Positions 43,900 through 54,600 are shown, counted from the stretch's first letter. The stretch: DNA of 64,000 nucleotides from Archangium violaceum Cb vi76 (GCF_000733295.1 NZ_JPMI01000045.1:1-64000), one strand, 5' to 3'. Made by a program: numbers and translations. The notes: generated by a model not told the origin, from the letters alone.

Positions 43900-46191
43900 T
43901 TGAGCGACCTGCCCAGACTCCTGCTGTGCAGCTTCGATGTCCTCCCCGGCCCTTCTGGCTCGTCGCGGCGGGTGACGGAGTATTTGAAGGCGTTGCCCGA
44001 TCGCTTCTCCGTGGTGGTGCTCTCGGTCAAGACACCGGACCACTCGCACATCGAGAAGTATCAGGGCGCCCGCCTGCTCCGCGTGCCCGTGGGCGCTGGA
44101 GATCTGGCCTCGCGCATCCAGTCCTTCGAGCGCGCCGTGCGCCGCCAGTTGGAGAGCGAGGAGTACGCGCTCGTCCACTTCACCGACCCCTTCGGCGGCT
44201 ACGCCCTGTGCGAGCTCAAGGGCGACTACGGCTACCGGCTCATCTACGAGGCCCAGGGTTTCCCCTCCCAGGAGCTGCGCTACACGCACCCGCAGTTGGA
44301 GGGTGACCGGAAGTTCCTCTCCAAGGTCCGCCGCCAGGAGCTCTTCTGTCTGATGAACGCGGACCGGGTCATCACCGGCTCGCCCACCACGCGCTCCTTC
44401 ATCCAATCCCTGGGTGTGGGCCAGGAGTCCGTACAGGTGGTGCGCGCCCCGGTGGACCTGGGGCCCTATTCGCCCGAGGCGCTCGGCTCGCCGGATGGCA
44501 CCCCCATGCGGCTGATGTACCTGGGCAGCCAGGTCGCCTGGCAGGGACTGGCCGGACTGCTGCGGGGGCTCGCACTCGCCGTGCGGGAGGTGGACGTGCG
44601 GCTCACGCTCGTGGGCGCACGCCACCCGGACTGGCAGCCCCACCTGGAGGACCTGGTCTCCGAGCTCGGTCTCAAGGAGCACGTCGAGTTCCAGCCGCCC
44701 GTGGCCCATGACGACGTGGCCAAGGTGCTCGCGCTCGCGGACGTGGGCGTGCTGCCGCTGGACGACGTGGACCGCAACCGCGTCCAGGGCGGCGCCCTCG
44801 CCAAGGTCTCCGAGTACCTCGCCGCGGGCCGTCCGGTGCTCGCCGCCGATCTCCCCGTGGCCCGGGAGCTCATCCCCTCCTCGGCCGGTGTCTTCTATCC
44901 ACCCGGTGACGCCCAGGCGCTCGCGGACCACCTCATCGCGCTGGCGCGGGACGTGCCCCGGCGCGTCTCCCTCGGGAAGCAGGCCCGGGCCCATGCCGAG
45001 CAGTGGCTCGACGCGGGCCTCATCCGGGGTCGGCTGCTGGACATCTACGACGGCCTGCTCGGCAAGACTCCGGTGCCGACGGCGCCCGCCGATGAGTCCA
45101 AGCTCAGCCCGACGATGACGGGCACGCCCACCAACCGCATCCTCGCGCTCGCGGGGACGGTGAGTGCGATCACCCCCGGCTCCGTGGCCCCAGCACCCCT
45201 CGAGGGCGCCTCCGCGGGCGAGCCCATCCCGGACACCGACCCGGGCCAGGGTGGCTCCGCGCGCGAGGAGCTGCCGCTCGTCACGGGCCACATCCTCTAT
45301 GAAGAGGGCCTCGACACGCGCCTCATCAAGACGGAGCCGGAGGCCGCCCGGCCCGATGGTCCTCCCGTCATCATGGGGCTGCCCCTGCGCGAGCCCTCCT
45401 TCAAGGACCGGGACAACGCGCTGACGGAGCAGGACGTCCGGACGAGCGGGCCTCCGGTCATCATGGGGCTGCCCCTGCGCGACCCCCCCGCTCCCGCCCC
45501 GCCCGCGTCTCCCCCTCCCATTCCGCCCCGCGCGAGTCTGCTCACCCGGGCGGTCTCCGCCGAGCCCCGGCCAGCCCCGGCCCCGGCACCCGCCGCGGCT
45601 CCCGAGCCGGCCCAGGCCCGGCCTCCCGCGCTGCCGCCCCGCCGCGAGGAGCGTCCCTCCCCCCGCCCGGCGGAGCCCCCCGTTCTGCTCCAGCAGGCCC
45701 CCAGCCTGCCGGAGAAGTCGCGCCCGTCGATCTCCATTCCGCCGCTGCCGCCCAGGGCCCGGCCTCCGGGTGACGCCCGCCCCGCCGCTCCACCGGTGCT
45801 CACCCCGACGGAGGTGCCCCCTGCCCCCGCCGCTCAGGCGCGCACCCCGGCCAGGACCGAGGAGCCCGAGGAAATCTCCGAGGCCGAGGCCGAGGAGATT
45901 CAAGAGGTAGACAGCGCTCCGACACCTACCGACGCCCAGCCCCTGGAGGAGCCGGAGGAGATCAGCAGCGCGGAGATCCACGAGGCGGAGACGCCGGAGA
46001 CGCCGCCCCGGGAGCCTCCCGAGTCGCGGTTGAACCCGTGGTTCGCCCAGCTGGCGCACGGCTACTGCCCGCCCGAGGGCACGCAGTTCGCCCGGCACAC
46101 CCCGCCCACCACCATGCCCGGCCGGGACGAGGACCCCGCCCCGCCCCCCGCCCCGAAGGCGCAGGGAATGTCACGTGGTAAACCCTCATAA
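43900..46191 (+). CDS. Glycosyltransferase family 4 with long Pro-rich C-terminal tail
   Basis: A 763-residue protein. The first about 390 residues are a GT-B glycosyltransferase. Its N-domain has PRLLLCSFDVLPGPSGSSRRV and EYALVHFTDPFGGYAL. Its C-domain has MRLMYLGSQVAWQGL, LTLVGARHP, VLPLDDVDRNRVQGGALAKVSEYLAAGRPVLAADLP and FYPPGDAQAL. The remaining 370 residues are disordered, rich in Pro/Ala/Glu, and contain two copies of GPPVIMGLPLR. A late acidic EEISEAEAEEI block follows. The start is TTG; no better in-frame ATG or GTG exists ahead of the first strand. The tail may be a protein-docking or regulatory region. Confidence 0.85.
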   Translation: MSDLPRLLLCSFDVLPGPSGSSRRVTEYLKALPDRFSVVVLSVKTPDHSHIEKYQGARLLRVPVGAGDLASRIQSFERAVRRQLESEEYALVHFTDPFGGYALCELKGDYGYRLIYEAQGFPSQELRYTHPQLEGDRKFLSKVRRQELFCLMNADRVITGSPTTRSFIQSLGVGQESVQVVRAPVDLGPYSPEALGSPDGTPMRLMYLGSQVAWQGLAGLLRGLALAVREVDVRLTLVGARHPDWQPHLEDLVSELGLKEHVEFQPPVAHDDVAKVLALADVGVLPLDDVDRNRVQGGALAKVSEYLAAGRPVLAADLPVARELIPSSAGVFYPPGDAQALADHLIALARDVPRRVSLGKQARAHAEQWLDAGLIRGRLLDIYDGLLGKTPVPTAPADESKLSPTMTGTPTNRILALAGTVSAITPGSVAPAPLEGASAGEPIPDTDPGQGGSAREELPLVTGHILYEEGLDTRLIKTEPEAARPDGPPVIMGLPLREPSFKDRDNALTEQDVRTSGPPVIMGLPLRDPPAPAPPASPPPIPPRASLLTRAVSAEPRPAPAPAPAAAPEPAQARPPALPPRREERPSPRPAEPPVLLQQAPSLPEKSRPSISIPPLPPRARPPGDARPAAPPVLTPTEVPPAPAAQARTPARTEEPEEISEAEAEEIQEVDSAPTPTDAQPLEEPEEISSAEIHEAETPETPPREPPESRLNPWFAQLAHGYCPPEGTQFARHTPPTTMPGRDEDPAPPPAPKAQGMSRGKPS

Positions 46192-46317
46192 TCCGAGAGA
46201 GATGCATCTTCCTCGCGGGGCAAGCGGGCGAGCCTGACACGGAAACTTTCCAAGCCCTTTCGCGCATGGCTAGGATGTGCCGGTTTTCATTGCACTTTTC
46301 GTGGGTAAAAGGGCTGC

Positions 46318-49300
46318 ATGGAGCGCCGCGTCCTCATCGTCGAAAGCCAGAACGACTTCGCCCTCAGCATGGCCACCGTGCTCAAGAGCGCGGGCTATCA
46401 AACGGCCATGGCGGCAACCGCCGCCGACGCACAGCGTGAGATGGAGAAGCGTCGGCCGGACCTCGTCGTCGTCCGAGCCGAGCTGCCGGATCAGTCCGGC
46501 TTCACCCTGTGCGGGCAGATCAAGAAGGGCAAGTGGGGGCAGAACCTCCGTGTGCTGCTGCTGTCCTCGGACACGGGCGTGGAGGGGCTGAACCAGCACC
46601 GCCAGACGCCGGGTGCCGCGGACGGCTACCTCATCATCCCCTTCGAGATGGGAGAGCTCGCCTCCATGAGCGTGGGCATCCTGCCTCCCGACGAGGAGCC
46701 GGCCCCCGCCGGCCACTCGGGTGACGGTCCGCCGGCCATGCCGCCGCCGCTCAAGGGCGCGCCCTCTCCCGCGGGTGGCCCGCCCCGGCTGCCCAAGCGC
46801 GAGCGCCGCAGCGCCATCACCGAGGAGGATCGCGGCTTCCTCGAGCGCTCCTTCCAGTCCATCGCGGACCGCAAGGCCGAGCTGCTCGCCGAGTCCCGTC
46901 AGCTCAAGCGCCCGCCCCCGCGGCGCGACCTGATGGGCACGCCCGAGGGCAAGGTCCAGCTGCTGCGCGACGAACTCAAGGTGCGCGAGGCGCAGATCGC
47001 CCGCATCTCGGAGATCTGGAACGTCCGCGAGCGCGAGCTGCTCTCCGTGGAGGACCGCCTCCACGAGAAGGACGTGGAGCTGCAGGGCCTGAAGATGCAG
47101 GTGGATGACCTGCTGCGGCGCTTCAACGAGGCCCAGCAGGGCATGCTCCAGAAGGAGCGCGAGCACGGCGCCACCGTCGACGACCTGCTCCTGCAGAAGT
47201 TCTCCGCCGAGAAGGATCTCATCGAGGTGGTGGCCTCCAAGGAGAAGGACATCAACGTCCTTCGCCGCGAGGTGTCCAGCCGCGATGACGAGCTGTCGCG
47301 CCGCGCCGGCGAGCTGGATACCGCCCGCGAGGAGTACGACAAGCTCGAGAAGCACCTGGGCATCGTCACCCTCGAGTTCGAGGTCAAGGAGCAGAAGCTC
47401 ACCGAGACGGTGCAGGCCCACGAGGCCGAGCTGGCCCGCCGCCAGCAGCGCATCGACTCCGTGGAGGGCGAGCTGGCCCGCACCGTCAGCGAGCGCGACC
47501 AGCGCTACGCCGAGCTGAGCGGGGAGATCCAGGCGCTGCAGGAGCGGCTGGCCCAGACGGAGCAGGAGCGCGACACCACCGTGCGCGCCCTGGAGTCGCG
47601 CGCCCTCGCGGCCGAGGACCACGGCGCCCGGGCGGACGCGGAGCTCCAGCGGCTCACCGAGGAGCGCAACGCACTCGAGGCACGGCTCAGCGAGCAGATC
47701 GCCGCCCTGGAGTCGGACCTGTCGCGCATGACGGGCGAGCGCGACCAGCTCCAGCAGGACAAGGACGCGCTGGAGAGCGATCTCACGCGGCGGCTGGAGG
47801 AGCGCGACGCGAAGGTCGCCACGCTCGAGCGCGAGCTGCAGGAGACCATCGCCCGCAACGAGCACCACGAGGCGGAGCTCAACGCCAACATCCAGCAGCA
47901 GATGGAGCGCATCGGCGAGCTGGAGGGCGAGGTCGAGTCCGTCAAGGCCCACCTGGCCGACCGCGAGGCCGAGCTGACCGCCGAGCTGGAGGCCCTCACC
48001 CAGGCTCGCAACGAGCTGGAGGCCTCCAAGAACGCCCTGGAGGCCGAGCTCAACGGGCAGCTCCAGGCGCTCCAGGAGACCGTCGCCGACCGCGACACGC
48101 AGATCTCCAACCTGACCGGCGAGCTGGACGCCACCTCGCAGACGCTCGCGCAGACGCAGGCCACGCTCTCGCAGACCGAGGAGACGCTGGCCACCACGCG
48201 CGGCGAGCTGGAGGCCACCTCCCAGACGCTCACCGAGACGCAGGGCACGCTGGCCGACACGCAGGCCACCCTCGCCGACACGCAAGGCCGTCTCTCCGCC
48301 ACCGAGGAGACGCTGGCCAGCACGCGCGGCGAGCTGGAGGCCACCGCCCAGTCGCTGGCCGACACCCAGGCCACGCTGACCGACACGCAGGGCCAGCTGG
48401 AGCAGACCCGCGACGAGCTCGCCCGCACCGTGCAGGAGCGCACGGACCGCGAGACGGAGCTGCAGGCCGCCAACGCGGAGATCACCCGCGTCAGCGGCGT
48501 CCTCCAGGAGACCGAGGCCCTCAAGCAGGCCATGGAGGAGGAGCTGTCCGAGCAGCTCGGCCAGGTGCGCAACGAGCTGGCCGAGACACAGGGTGCCCTC
48601 GCCGCCACCCGCGAGGCGCTCGCGGGCGAGCAGGCCGCCCACGTGCAGACCCAGCAGCAGGCCTCCGCCACCCAGGCGGAGCTGGAGTCCACGCTCGCCC
48701 AGACGCGTGACCAGAACCAGGAGCTGGAGGAGCAGCTCTTCCTCACCAAGCAGGAGCTGGGCAGCCGCGTCGCCGAGGTCACCCAGCTCGGCGCGCAGCT
48801 CGCCGAGTCCCAGGACGAGCACCACCGTGTGGAGGACCGCCTCAACACGCTCACCGCCGAGTCGCAGCGCCGCATCGACTTCCTGGAGAAGGACGTCGCC
48901 GCCAAGGGCCAGGAGCTCTCGGACACGATGCAGAAGCTCACCGGCATGACGCAGGAGAAGGAGCGTCAGCGCGCCGAGGTGGCCGCCAGGGCCGAGCAGC
49001 TCAAGCAGCTCGAGGCCCGCCGCCAGCAGGAGGCGGAGCAGGCCAGGCGCACCGCCGACGAGCTCACCCGGCAGGCCGGCGCCCTCAACACCGAGCTGGA
49101 GAACGCACGCAAGCAGATCACCGCGCGTGACGAGCAGCTCAAGGCCGCGGGCAACACCCAGACGAAGCTGCTATCGGATCGCGACGGGCTGGCCAACCAG
49201 CTCGCCGAGGCCCAGGCACAGCTCCAGGCGCTCCAGCAGGCCCAGGCCCAGGAGCGCAACGAGGCGAAGCGCGCCGCGGACGACCTGGCCGCGAAGCTGT

Positions 49301-50022
49301 CCCGCGCCGAGGCCCGTACCGCCCAGCTCACCCAGGAGGCGCAGACGCGCGCCGCCGAGGCCGACGCCAAGGTCAAGGAGGCCCAGACGCAGCTCACCGC
49401 CCGGGCCAAGAAGATCCAGGAGCTGGAGCTCGCCGTGGAGAACGCGGCCGGCGCCAAGAGCCGCGTGGAGAAGGATCTCAACGCCAAGCTGGCCGCCGCC
49501 GATGCCAAGGCCGCCGACACCGCCACCAGGCTCGCCGCCGCCGCCAAGGAGCGCAAGGAGCTGGAGGCCCGGCAGGCCAAGGAGCTCGAGGAGCTGGCCA
49601 ACCGTCAGAAGGCGGAGCTGGAGCGCCGCGACTCCCTGAAGGCCCAGGAGATCGCCCGCCTGCAGCAGTCGGTGCAGGAGAAGAGCAAGGCCCTCAAGGT
49701 CGCCGAGCTGGAGCTGGCCCGCTTCAAGACGAAGTCCCCGGGCACGGCGGCCGCGAAGTCCACCGCCGCGGCCAGGCCCCTGGCGGACGAGGACGACAGC
49801 GTGCTCACCACGCAGCTCAACACCATCGCGCCCGCCGCTCCGGCCAAGGCCGCCGCCCGTCCCGCCGCCAAGAACACCGTGGCCAAGAAGGCCGCCGCAG
49901 CGCCTCCCCCCGTCGAGGAGGAGGGCGTCTCCGACCGCACCGTGGTCATGCAGATCCCCGCCCCGGCCGCCGCCTCGGACGAGGCCGACTGGACCTCGCT
50001 CGTGGACGAGCTGGACAAGTAG
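46318..50022 (+). CDS. aglZ: AglZ-like pseudo-receiver/coiled-coil protein
   Basis: A 1234-residue protein. Residues about 1-125 resemble a response-regulator receiver (RRVLIVESQNDFALSMATVL...LLSSDTG). The phosphorylatable Asp in the usual RPDLV.lD position is replaced (VVVRAELPDQ), so it is a pseudo-receiver. A Pro-rich linker (about 125-160) and a very long coiled coil (about 170-1150) follow, dense in Glu/Leu/Gln/Ala with internal ATLADTQ/ATLSQTE-type repeats. An Ala/Lys/Pro-rich tail ends DEADWTSLVDELDK. This is the architecture of AglZ, the Myxococcus gliding-motility scaffold, and of FrzS. The length favours AglZ. Start ATG 46318. Confidence 0.85.
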   Translation: MERRVLIVESQNDFALSMATVLKSAGYQTAMAATAADAQREMEKRRPDLVVVRAELPDQSGFTLCGQIKKGKWGQNLRVLLLSSDTGVEGLNQHRQTPGAADGYLIIPFEMGELASMSVGILPPDEEPAPAGHSGDGPPAMPPPLKGAPSPAGGPPRLPKRERRSAITEEDRGFLERSFQSIADRKAELLAESRQLKRPPPRRDLMGTPEGKVQLLRDELKVREAQIARISEIWNVRERELLSVEDRLHEKDVELQGLKMQVDDLLRRFNEAQQGMLQKEREHGATVDDLLLQKFSAEKDLIEVVASKEKDINVLRREVSSRDDELSRRAGELDTAREEYDKLEKHLGIVTLEFEVKEQKLTETVQAHEAELARRQQRIDSVEGELARTVSERDQRYAELSGEIQALQERLAQTEQERDTTVRALESRALAAEDHGARADAELQRLTEERNALEARLSEQIAALESDLSRMTGERDQLQQDKDALESDLTRRLEERDAKVATLERELQETIARNEHHEAELNANIQQQMERIGELEGEVESVKAHLADREAELTAELEALTQARNELEASKNALEAELNGQLQALQETVADRDTQISNLTGELDATSQTLAQTQATLSQTEETLATTRGELEATSQTLTETQGTLADTQATLADTQGRLSATEETLASTRGELEATAQSLADTQATLTDTQGQLEQTRDELARTVQERTDRETELQAANAEITRVSGVLQETEALKQAMEEELSEQLGQVRNELAETQGALAATREALAGEQAAHVQTQQQASATQAELESTLAQTRDQNQELEEQLFLTKQELGSRVAEVTQLGAQLAESQDEHHRVEDRLNTLTAESQRRIDFLEKDVAAKGQELSDTMQKLTGMTQEKERQRAEVAARAEQLKQLEARRQQEAEQARRTADELTRQAGALNTELENARKQITARDEQLKAAGNTQTKLLSDRDGLANQLAEAQAQLQALQQAQAQERNEAKRAADDLAAKLSRAEARTAQLTQEAQTRAAEADAKVKEAQTQLTARAKKIQELELAVENAAGAKSRVEKDLNAKLAAADAKAADTATRLAAAAKERKELEARQAKELEELANRQKAELERRDSLKAQEIARLQQSVQEKSKALKVAELELARFKTKSPGTAAAKSTAAARPLADEDDSVLTTQLNTIAPAAPAKAAARPAAKNTVAKKAAAAPPPVEEEGVSDRTVVMQIPAPAAASDEADWTSLVDELDK
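48070..48420. repeat. Tandem coding repeats in the aglZ-like coiled coil
   Basis: Several near-identical blocks of about 33-42 bases encode ETLA.T.GELEATSQTL..TQ.TL.DTQ units. They form an amplified heptad segment in the centre of the coiled coil, a region likely to vary in length. Confidence 0.55.
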
Positions 50023-50107
50023 TGTGGTTCACCGGCCGCGCGTGGCGCCCCTGCCGCGCGCGGCCGACGTTTGATGGTGGGAGCACCCTCCGGGGCCGGT
50101 CTCGCGA

Positions 50108-50132
50108 AACTTGTCCAACAGTTGGACAAGTT
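50108..50132. promoter_or_regulatory. Perfect 11-bp palindrome between convergent genes
   Basis: AACTTGTCCAA, CAG, TTGGACAAGTT is exact over 25 bases. It lies between the aglZ-like gene and the convergent small membrane protein gene. No T run follows on either strand. It could be a protein-binding site or a bidirectional terminator-like hairpin. Confidence 0.45.
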
Positions 50133-50182
50133 CGTGACGAGCGCGGCCGGGAGGTGTCTCGGAACGGCCTACGACGGGTGGC

Positions 50183-50401
50183 TCAGAGCGCGGCGCGAGC
50201 CTGGCGCACGAGATCCTTGAACTCGACGGTGGCGACCACTTCGCGGAAGGACACGTGGGTGCCGTGGGACTGGGCCTCCAGGCGGGCCTGGTGCCAGCGA
50301 GCCCGCATGGTCCGGGTGGCGACGTAGGCGAGCAGCAGCATGAAGGCTCCTGGAATCAGGGCCACCGCCACCACGAGCACCATGCGCAACATCCAGGACA
50401 T
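50183..50401 (-). CDS. Small membrane protein of unknown function
   Basis: A 72-residue protein. One transmembrane helix (about 4-27, WMLRMVLVVAVALIPGAFMLLLAYVA) is followed by a basic, then amphipathic tail (TRTMRARWHQARLEAQSHG... FKDLVRQARAAL). ATG 50401 has GGGAGG 8 bases upstream, a strong ribosome-binding site. It is convergent with the aglZ-like gene and diverges from the MoxR gene. Not recognised; no domain. Confidence 0.6.
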   Translation of the reverse strand: MSWMLRMVLVVAVALIPGAFMLLLAYVATRTMRARWHQARLEAQSHGTHVSFREVVATVEFKDLVRQARAAL

Positions 50402-50587
50402 GACCGCCGCCTCCCAGCTACGAATGCGCGGCTCTTTTGCACGTCGCGTGCCCATCGTGGGGAAATAATTTCCCAAGTTGTTCCGGCCACTTGCACAGCG
50501 AGCAACCGGCGAGAGGGCGTGGAAGGGGCTGGAGGTCTGGCATTTTTGCCGCAGTGGCCTGAAAACCCTTCGGTTAAGTTGAGGGGT

Positions 50588-51529
50588 GTGAACACCCCCT
50601 CCCCTTCGACCCAAGCACACACCCTGAGCAGCGTGGAGGACGCGGAGACGCGCCTCGAGCAGGTGGGATATCTGGCCTCTCCGGAAATCGCGACCGCGAG
50701 CTTCCTGGCGGATCGGCTGCAGAAGCCCATCCTGGTGGAGGGACCAGCGGGGGTGGGCAAGACGGAGCTGGCCCGGGCGTTGGGGCAGGCCCTGGGGCGC
50801 GAGTTCATCCGCCTGCAGTGCTACGAGGGCCTGGACGAGGCGAAGGCGCTCTACGAGTGGGAGTACGCCAAGCAGCTGCTCTACACCCAGCTCCTGAAGG
50901 ACAAGATCGGAGAGATGGTGCAGGGCACGGGGACGCTGGGAGAGGCGGCGGACCGGCTGGCGTCGAGCGACGCGGTGTTCTTCTCGGAGCGCTTCCTGCT
51001 GCCGAGGCCGGTGCTGAAGTCCCTTCTGTCGGACACGCCGGCGCTGCTGCTGGTGGATGAGATCGACAAGGCGGATCCGGAGTTCGAGGCCTTCCTGCTG
51101 GAGGTGCTGTCGGACAACGCGGTGACGATTCCGGAGCTGGGGACGTTCAAGGCGAAGCACGTGCCGCGGGTGGTGCTGACGTCGAACAACGCGCGGGAGC
51201 TATCGGACGCGCTGAAGAGACGATGCCTGCACCTGCACATCGACTTCCCGGACCGGGAGCGGGAGCTGAGGATCATCCGCAAGCGGCTGCCGGAGGTGTC
51301 GAGGACGCTGTCGGAGCAGGTAGTGGAGGCGGTGGCGGCGATCCGGAAGCTGGACTTGAAGAAGGCGCCGTCGATCAGCGAGACGCTGGACTGGGTGCAG
51401 AGCCTGGCGCTGCTGAACGCGGAGTCGCTGACGGCGGACATGGTGGCGGCGACGTTGAACCTGGTGCTGAAGCACGAGGGAGACATCGAGAAGGCGAAGA
51501 GCAACCTGGCGCAGATCGCGCAGGCCTGA
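50588..51529 (+). CDS. MoxR-type AAA ATPase
   Basis: A 313-residue AAA+ protein of the MoxR type. Walker A is GPAGVGKTEL, Walker B LLLVDEIDKA, sensor 1 VLTSNNARELSDALKRRCL (arginine finger RR) and C-terminal lid about 225-310. MoxR proteins act as chaperones, usually together with a VWA-domain protein. No VWA gene is adjacent here; the next gene is glnE. The start is GTG at 50588, downstream of a non-conserved upstream frame. Confidence 0.9.
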   Translation: MNTPSPSTQAHTLSSVEDAETRLEQVGYLASPEIATASFLADRLQKPILVEGPAGVGKTELARALGQALGREFIRLQCYEGLDEAKALYEWEYAKQLLYTQLLKDKIGEMVQGTGTLGEAADRLASSDAVFFSERFLLPRPVLKSLLSDTPALLLVDEIDKADPEFEAFLLEVLSDNAVTIPELGTFKAKHVPRVVLTSNNARELSDALKRRCLHLHIDFPDRERELRIIRKRLPEVSRTLSEQVVEAVAAIRKLDLKKAPSISETLDWVQSLALLNAESLTADMVAATLNLVLKHEGDIEKAKSNLAQIAQA

Positions 51530-51572
51530 GCCCGCCCCCCAAACGCCCACCCAACACCCAACGCACAACAAA

Positions 51573-51674
51573 CACCCTCTCCCCCCGGGAGAGGGACGGG
51601 GTGAGGGTGCCAGGATCCCAGGTTGAACCCGTGTATGCCCCCTCTCCCTCTGGGAGAGGGCTGGGGTGAGGGTC
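51573..51674 (+). repeat. Complete palindromic intergenic repeat, copy C
   Basis: Two hairpin halves, each with the CCCTCTCCC...GGGAGAGGG stem, are joined by a spacer that includes CAGGTTGAACCCGTGT. The second half ends GAGGGCTGGGGTGAGGGT. It is nearly identical to the copy at 62.66-62.77 kb over the last 45 bases. It lies directly before the glnE start. Confidence 0.85.
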
Positions 51675-51677
51675 GAG

Positions 51678-54600
51678 ATGACCTGGACCGAGGAAGCGCT
51701 GAGAGCAGAGGGCTTCGAGAACCCGAAGCGAGCGGCCAAGGAGCTCTCGGCGCTATCGGCGGAACTTGGAGACCAGGCCGCGAAACGAATCCACGAGGCA
51801 GCGAAGAGGACCTCGGAGCCCGACGAGCTCATCGCGGCCTTCGACCGGATCCGCGAAGGCCTGAGAGGCCACCCGGAAGCCCCCCTCACCCGCCTGTTGG
51901 ACTGGCTCCCCCCGGTCTTCCACGCGAGCACCTTCGCGCCGCGACTCCTGACCACGAGGCCCGGGCTCCTGCGCTGGCTCGCGGGCTCACGAACACTGAC
52001 CCGGGAAAAACCGCGGGAGCACTACCGGCGGGAGGCACTGGGAGCCACGAGGCGCATCGCGGCAACAGATGCGGAAGGCCTGTACCGCCGCCTGCGCCGC
52101 TACAAGTACCGCGAGCTGCTGCGCCTCATGGTGCGCGACGCGACCTTGCGAGCGCCCATGTCGGAGCTCGGCCGGGAGCAGACGGCCCTGTCCGAAGCAC
52201 TCATCCGAGCGGCGCTGTCCTGGGCGGAGCGGAGCCTCCAGGCCAGATACGGCACACCGGACACCCCGGGCTTCTGCATCCTGGGGATGGGGAAGCTGGG
52301 CGGAGAGGATCTCAACTTCAGCTCGGACGTGGACCTCATCTACCTGTACCGGTCGGACGGACACACGACGGGAGGAACGTCGGGTGCCCTGCCCACGGTG
52401 CAGTACTACACGCGGCTGGGCGAGGCGGTGACACAAGCCCTGACGAAGGTGACGGCGGAGGGCTTCTGCTACCGGGTGGACCTGAACCTGCGCCCGCAGG
52501 GGCGAGCGGGGGCGATGGTGCTCTCGCTGCAGGCCGCGCTGGCGTACTACGAGACCTTCGGGCGCATGTGGGAGCGAGCGGCGCTCACGAAGGCGCGGGC
52601 GGTGGCGGGAGACGCAACCCTCGCGGAAGAGCTGTCGAGCGAACTGGGCCCATTCATCTGGCGGAGGAGCCTGGACCTGTCGGCGGTGGACGGGCTGCGA
52701 GACCTGAAGGCGCAGATCGACATGCGCGGCAAGGCGAGCGCGGATGACGTGAAGCTGGGCCCGGGGGGAATCCGCGAGGTGGAGTTCTTCGTCAACGCGC
52801 TGCAACTGTTGCAGGGAGGCAAGGACCCGGGCCTGCGCGAGCCGAGGACGATGAGGGCGCTGCGCAAGTTGGAGCGAGCGGGCTTCGTCTCGGGGCCGGA
52901 CGCGGACGCACTGGAGGAGGCGTACGTCTTCCTGCGGAGGGTGGAGAACCGGCTGCAGATGTTGGAGGAGCGGCAGACGCAGGCACTGCCCACGGGAGAG
53001 CGGGAGCGTCGCCGGCTGGCCACGTCGCTGGGCCACGGGGACTGGGACACCTTCCGGGCCGAGCTGGAGCGGCACCGGCGCTTCGTGCTGGAGTCCTTCA
53101 ACACACTGTTGGGGAAGACGGCGCGGGACGAGGTACCCGACGAGCCGCTGCTGGCGCTCGCGCTGGACCCGGACCTCGCACTGGAACAACGCCGGGCGGC
53201 GCTGGCGCGGCGGGGCTTCGAGGACCCCGATCGGGCACTGGCCGAGCTGGAGCGATTGGCCCGGGTGCCCCACTCGCCCTTCGCGGATGGTGGCTCGGGG
53301 GTGAAGGCGGTGCGGCTGTTGTCGGAGCTGGCACAGACGCCGGATCCGGACCAGGCGCTGCTGCACTTCTCGGACTTCCTCGCGCGGCTGCACCAGCCCG
53401 AGGGCTACCTCCGGCTGCTCACGGGTATGCCGCGGGCGAGCCGGCGCCTCTTCAACCTCTTCGGGCAGAGCGACTACCTCTCGCGCATCTTCCTGCGGCA
53501 CCCGGAGCTGCTGGACGCCCTGGTGCAGGCGCAGCTGGACGAGGCGCACAAGTCCACCGAGCGCATCCGCCAGGAGCTGGGAGCACGGCTGGCGCGGCAC
53601 CCGGATGCGGAGACGAAGCACGGGGCGATGCCGCGCTTCAAGAACGAGGAGGTGCTGCGCATCGGGCTCAACGACATCGGGGGAGACCTCTCGGTGCCGG
53701 AGGTGGCGCGGCAGCTCACGGCGGTGGCGGACGCCATCCTCGACGAGTGCCTCTTCCTGGCGCTGGAGGAGCAACGCGAGCGTTACGGCCTGCCGCTCGA
53801 CGCGGGCGGGAAGCGCGAGGGGCTGGTGGTCATCGCCATGGGCAAGCTGGGCGGGTACGAGCTGGGCTACCACTCGGACCTGGACCTCCTCTTCGTCTAC
53901 AGCGGCAACGGCCAGGCGGACACGAGCGGAGGCAACCGTGGCGCCATCACCCACCACGAGTACTTCGCCAAGGCGGTGCAGCGGCTCCTGACGCTGCTCC
54001 AGGTGCAGTTGCGTGAGGGGCACCTCTACAAGATCGACGCGCGGCTGAGGCCCTCGGGGAACCAGGGGGCGCTGGTGGTGAGCCAGGACACCCTGCGTGA
54101 GCACCACCAGAAGCGGGCCCAACTCTGGGAGCGCCAGGCGCTCATCAAGGCCCGGCCGGCCGCGGGAGACGCGGTGCGCTTCCACCCCTTGAGGGACGAG
54201 GTGCTCACCCCGCTCGTCTACGAGCGTCCCCTGCCCCCGGACGCGGCGGCGGAGATCGACCGGCTGCGCACGCGCATGGAGCGCGAGCTGGCGCACGAGA
54301 ACGCCTGGCAGCTCAACCCGAAGCTGGGCCAGGGCGGGCTGGTGGACGTGGAGTTCACCGTCCAGTACCTGCAACTGGTACACGGCCGGGAGCACCCGCG
54401 GGTGCGAAGCACCAACACGCTGGCGGCGCTGGAGGGACTCCAGGCCGAGGGCCTCCTGCCCCCCGAGGACGCCGAGGCGCTGCGCCAGGGCTACCTCTTC
54501 CTGCGCCGGGTGGAGAACCGGCTGCGGCTCGTGCACGCCAGCTCCCTGGCCCACATGCCCACCGGTGGCCGGCCCCTGGCGCAGCTCGCGCGCCGGCTGG

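Noticed and set aside
46270-48825. 851-residue reverse open frame with Leu/Gly repeats
   Set aside because: It mirrors the coiled-coil repeats of the aglZ-like gene; codon-position composition favours the forward frame.
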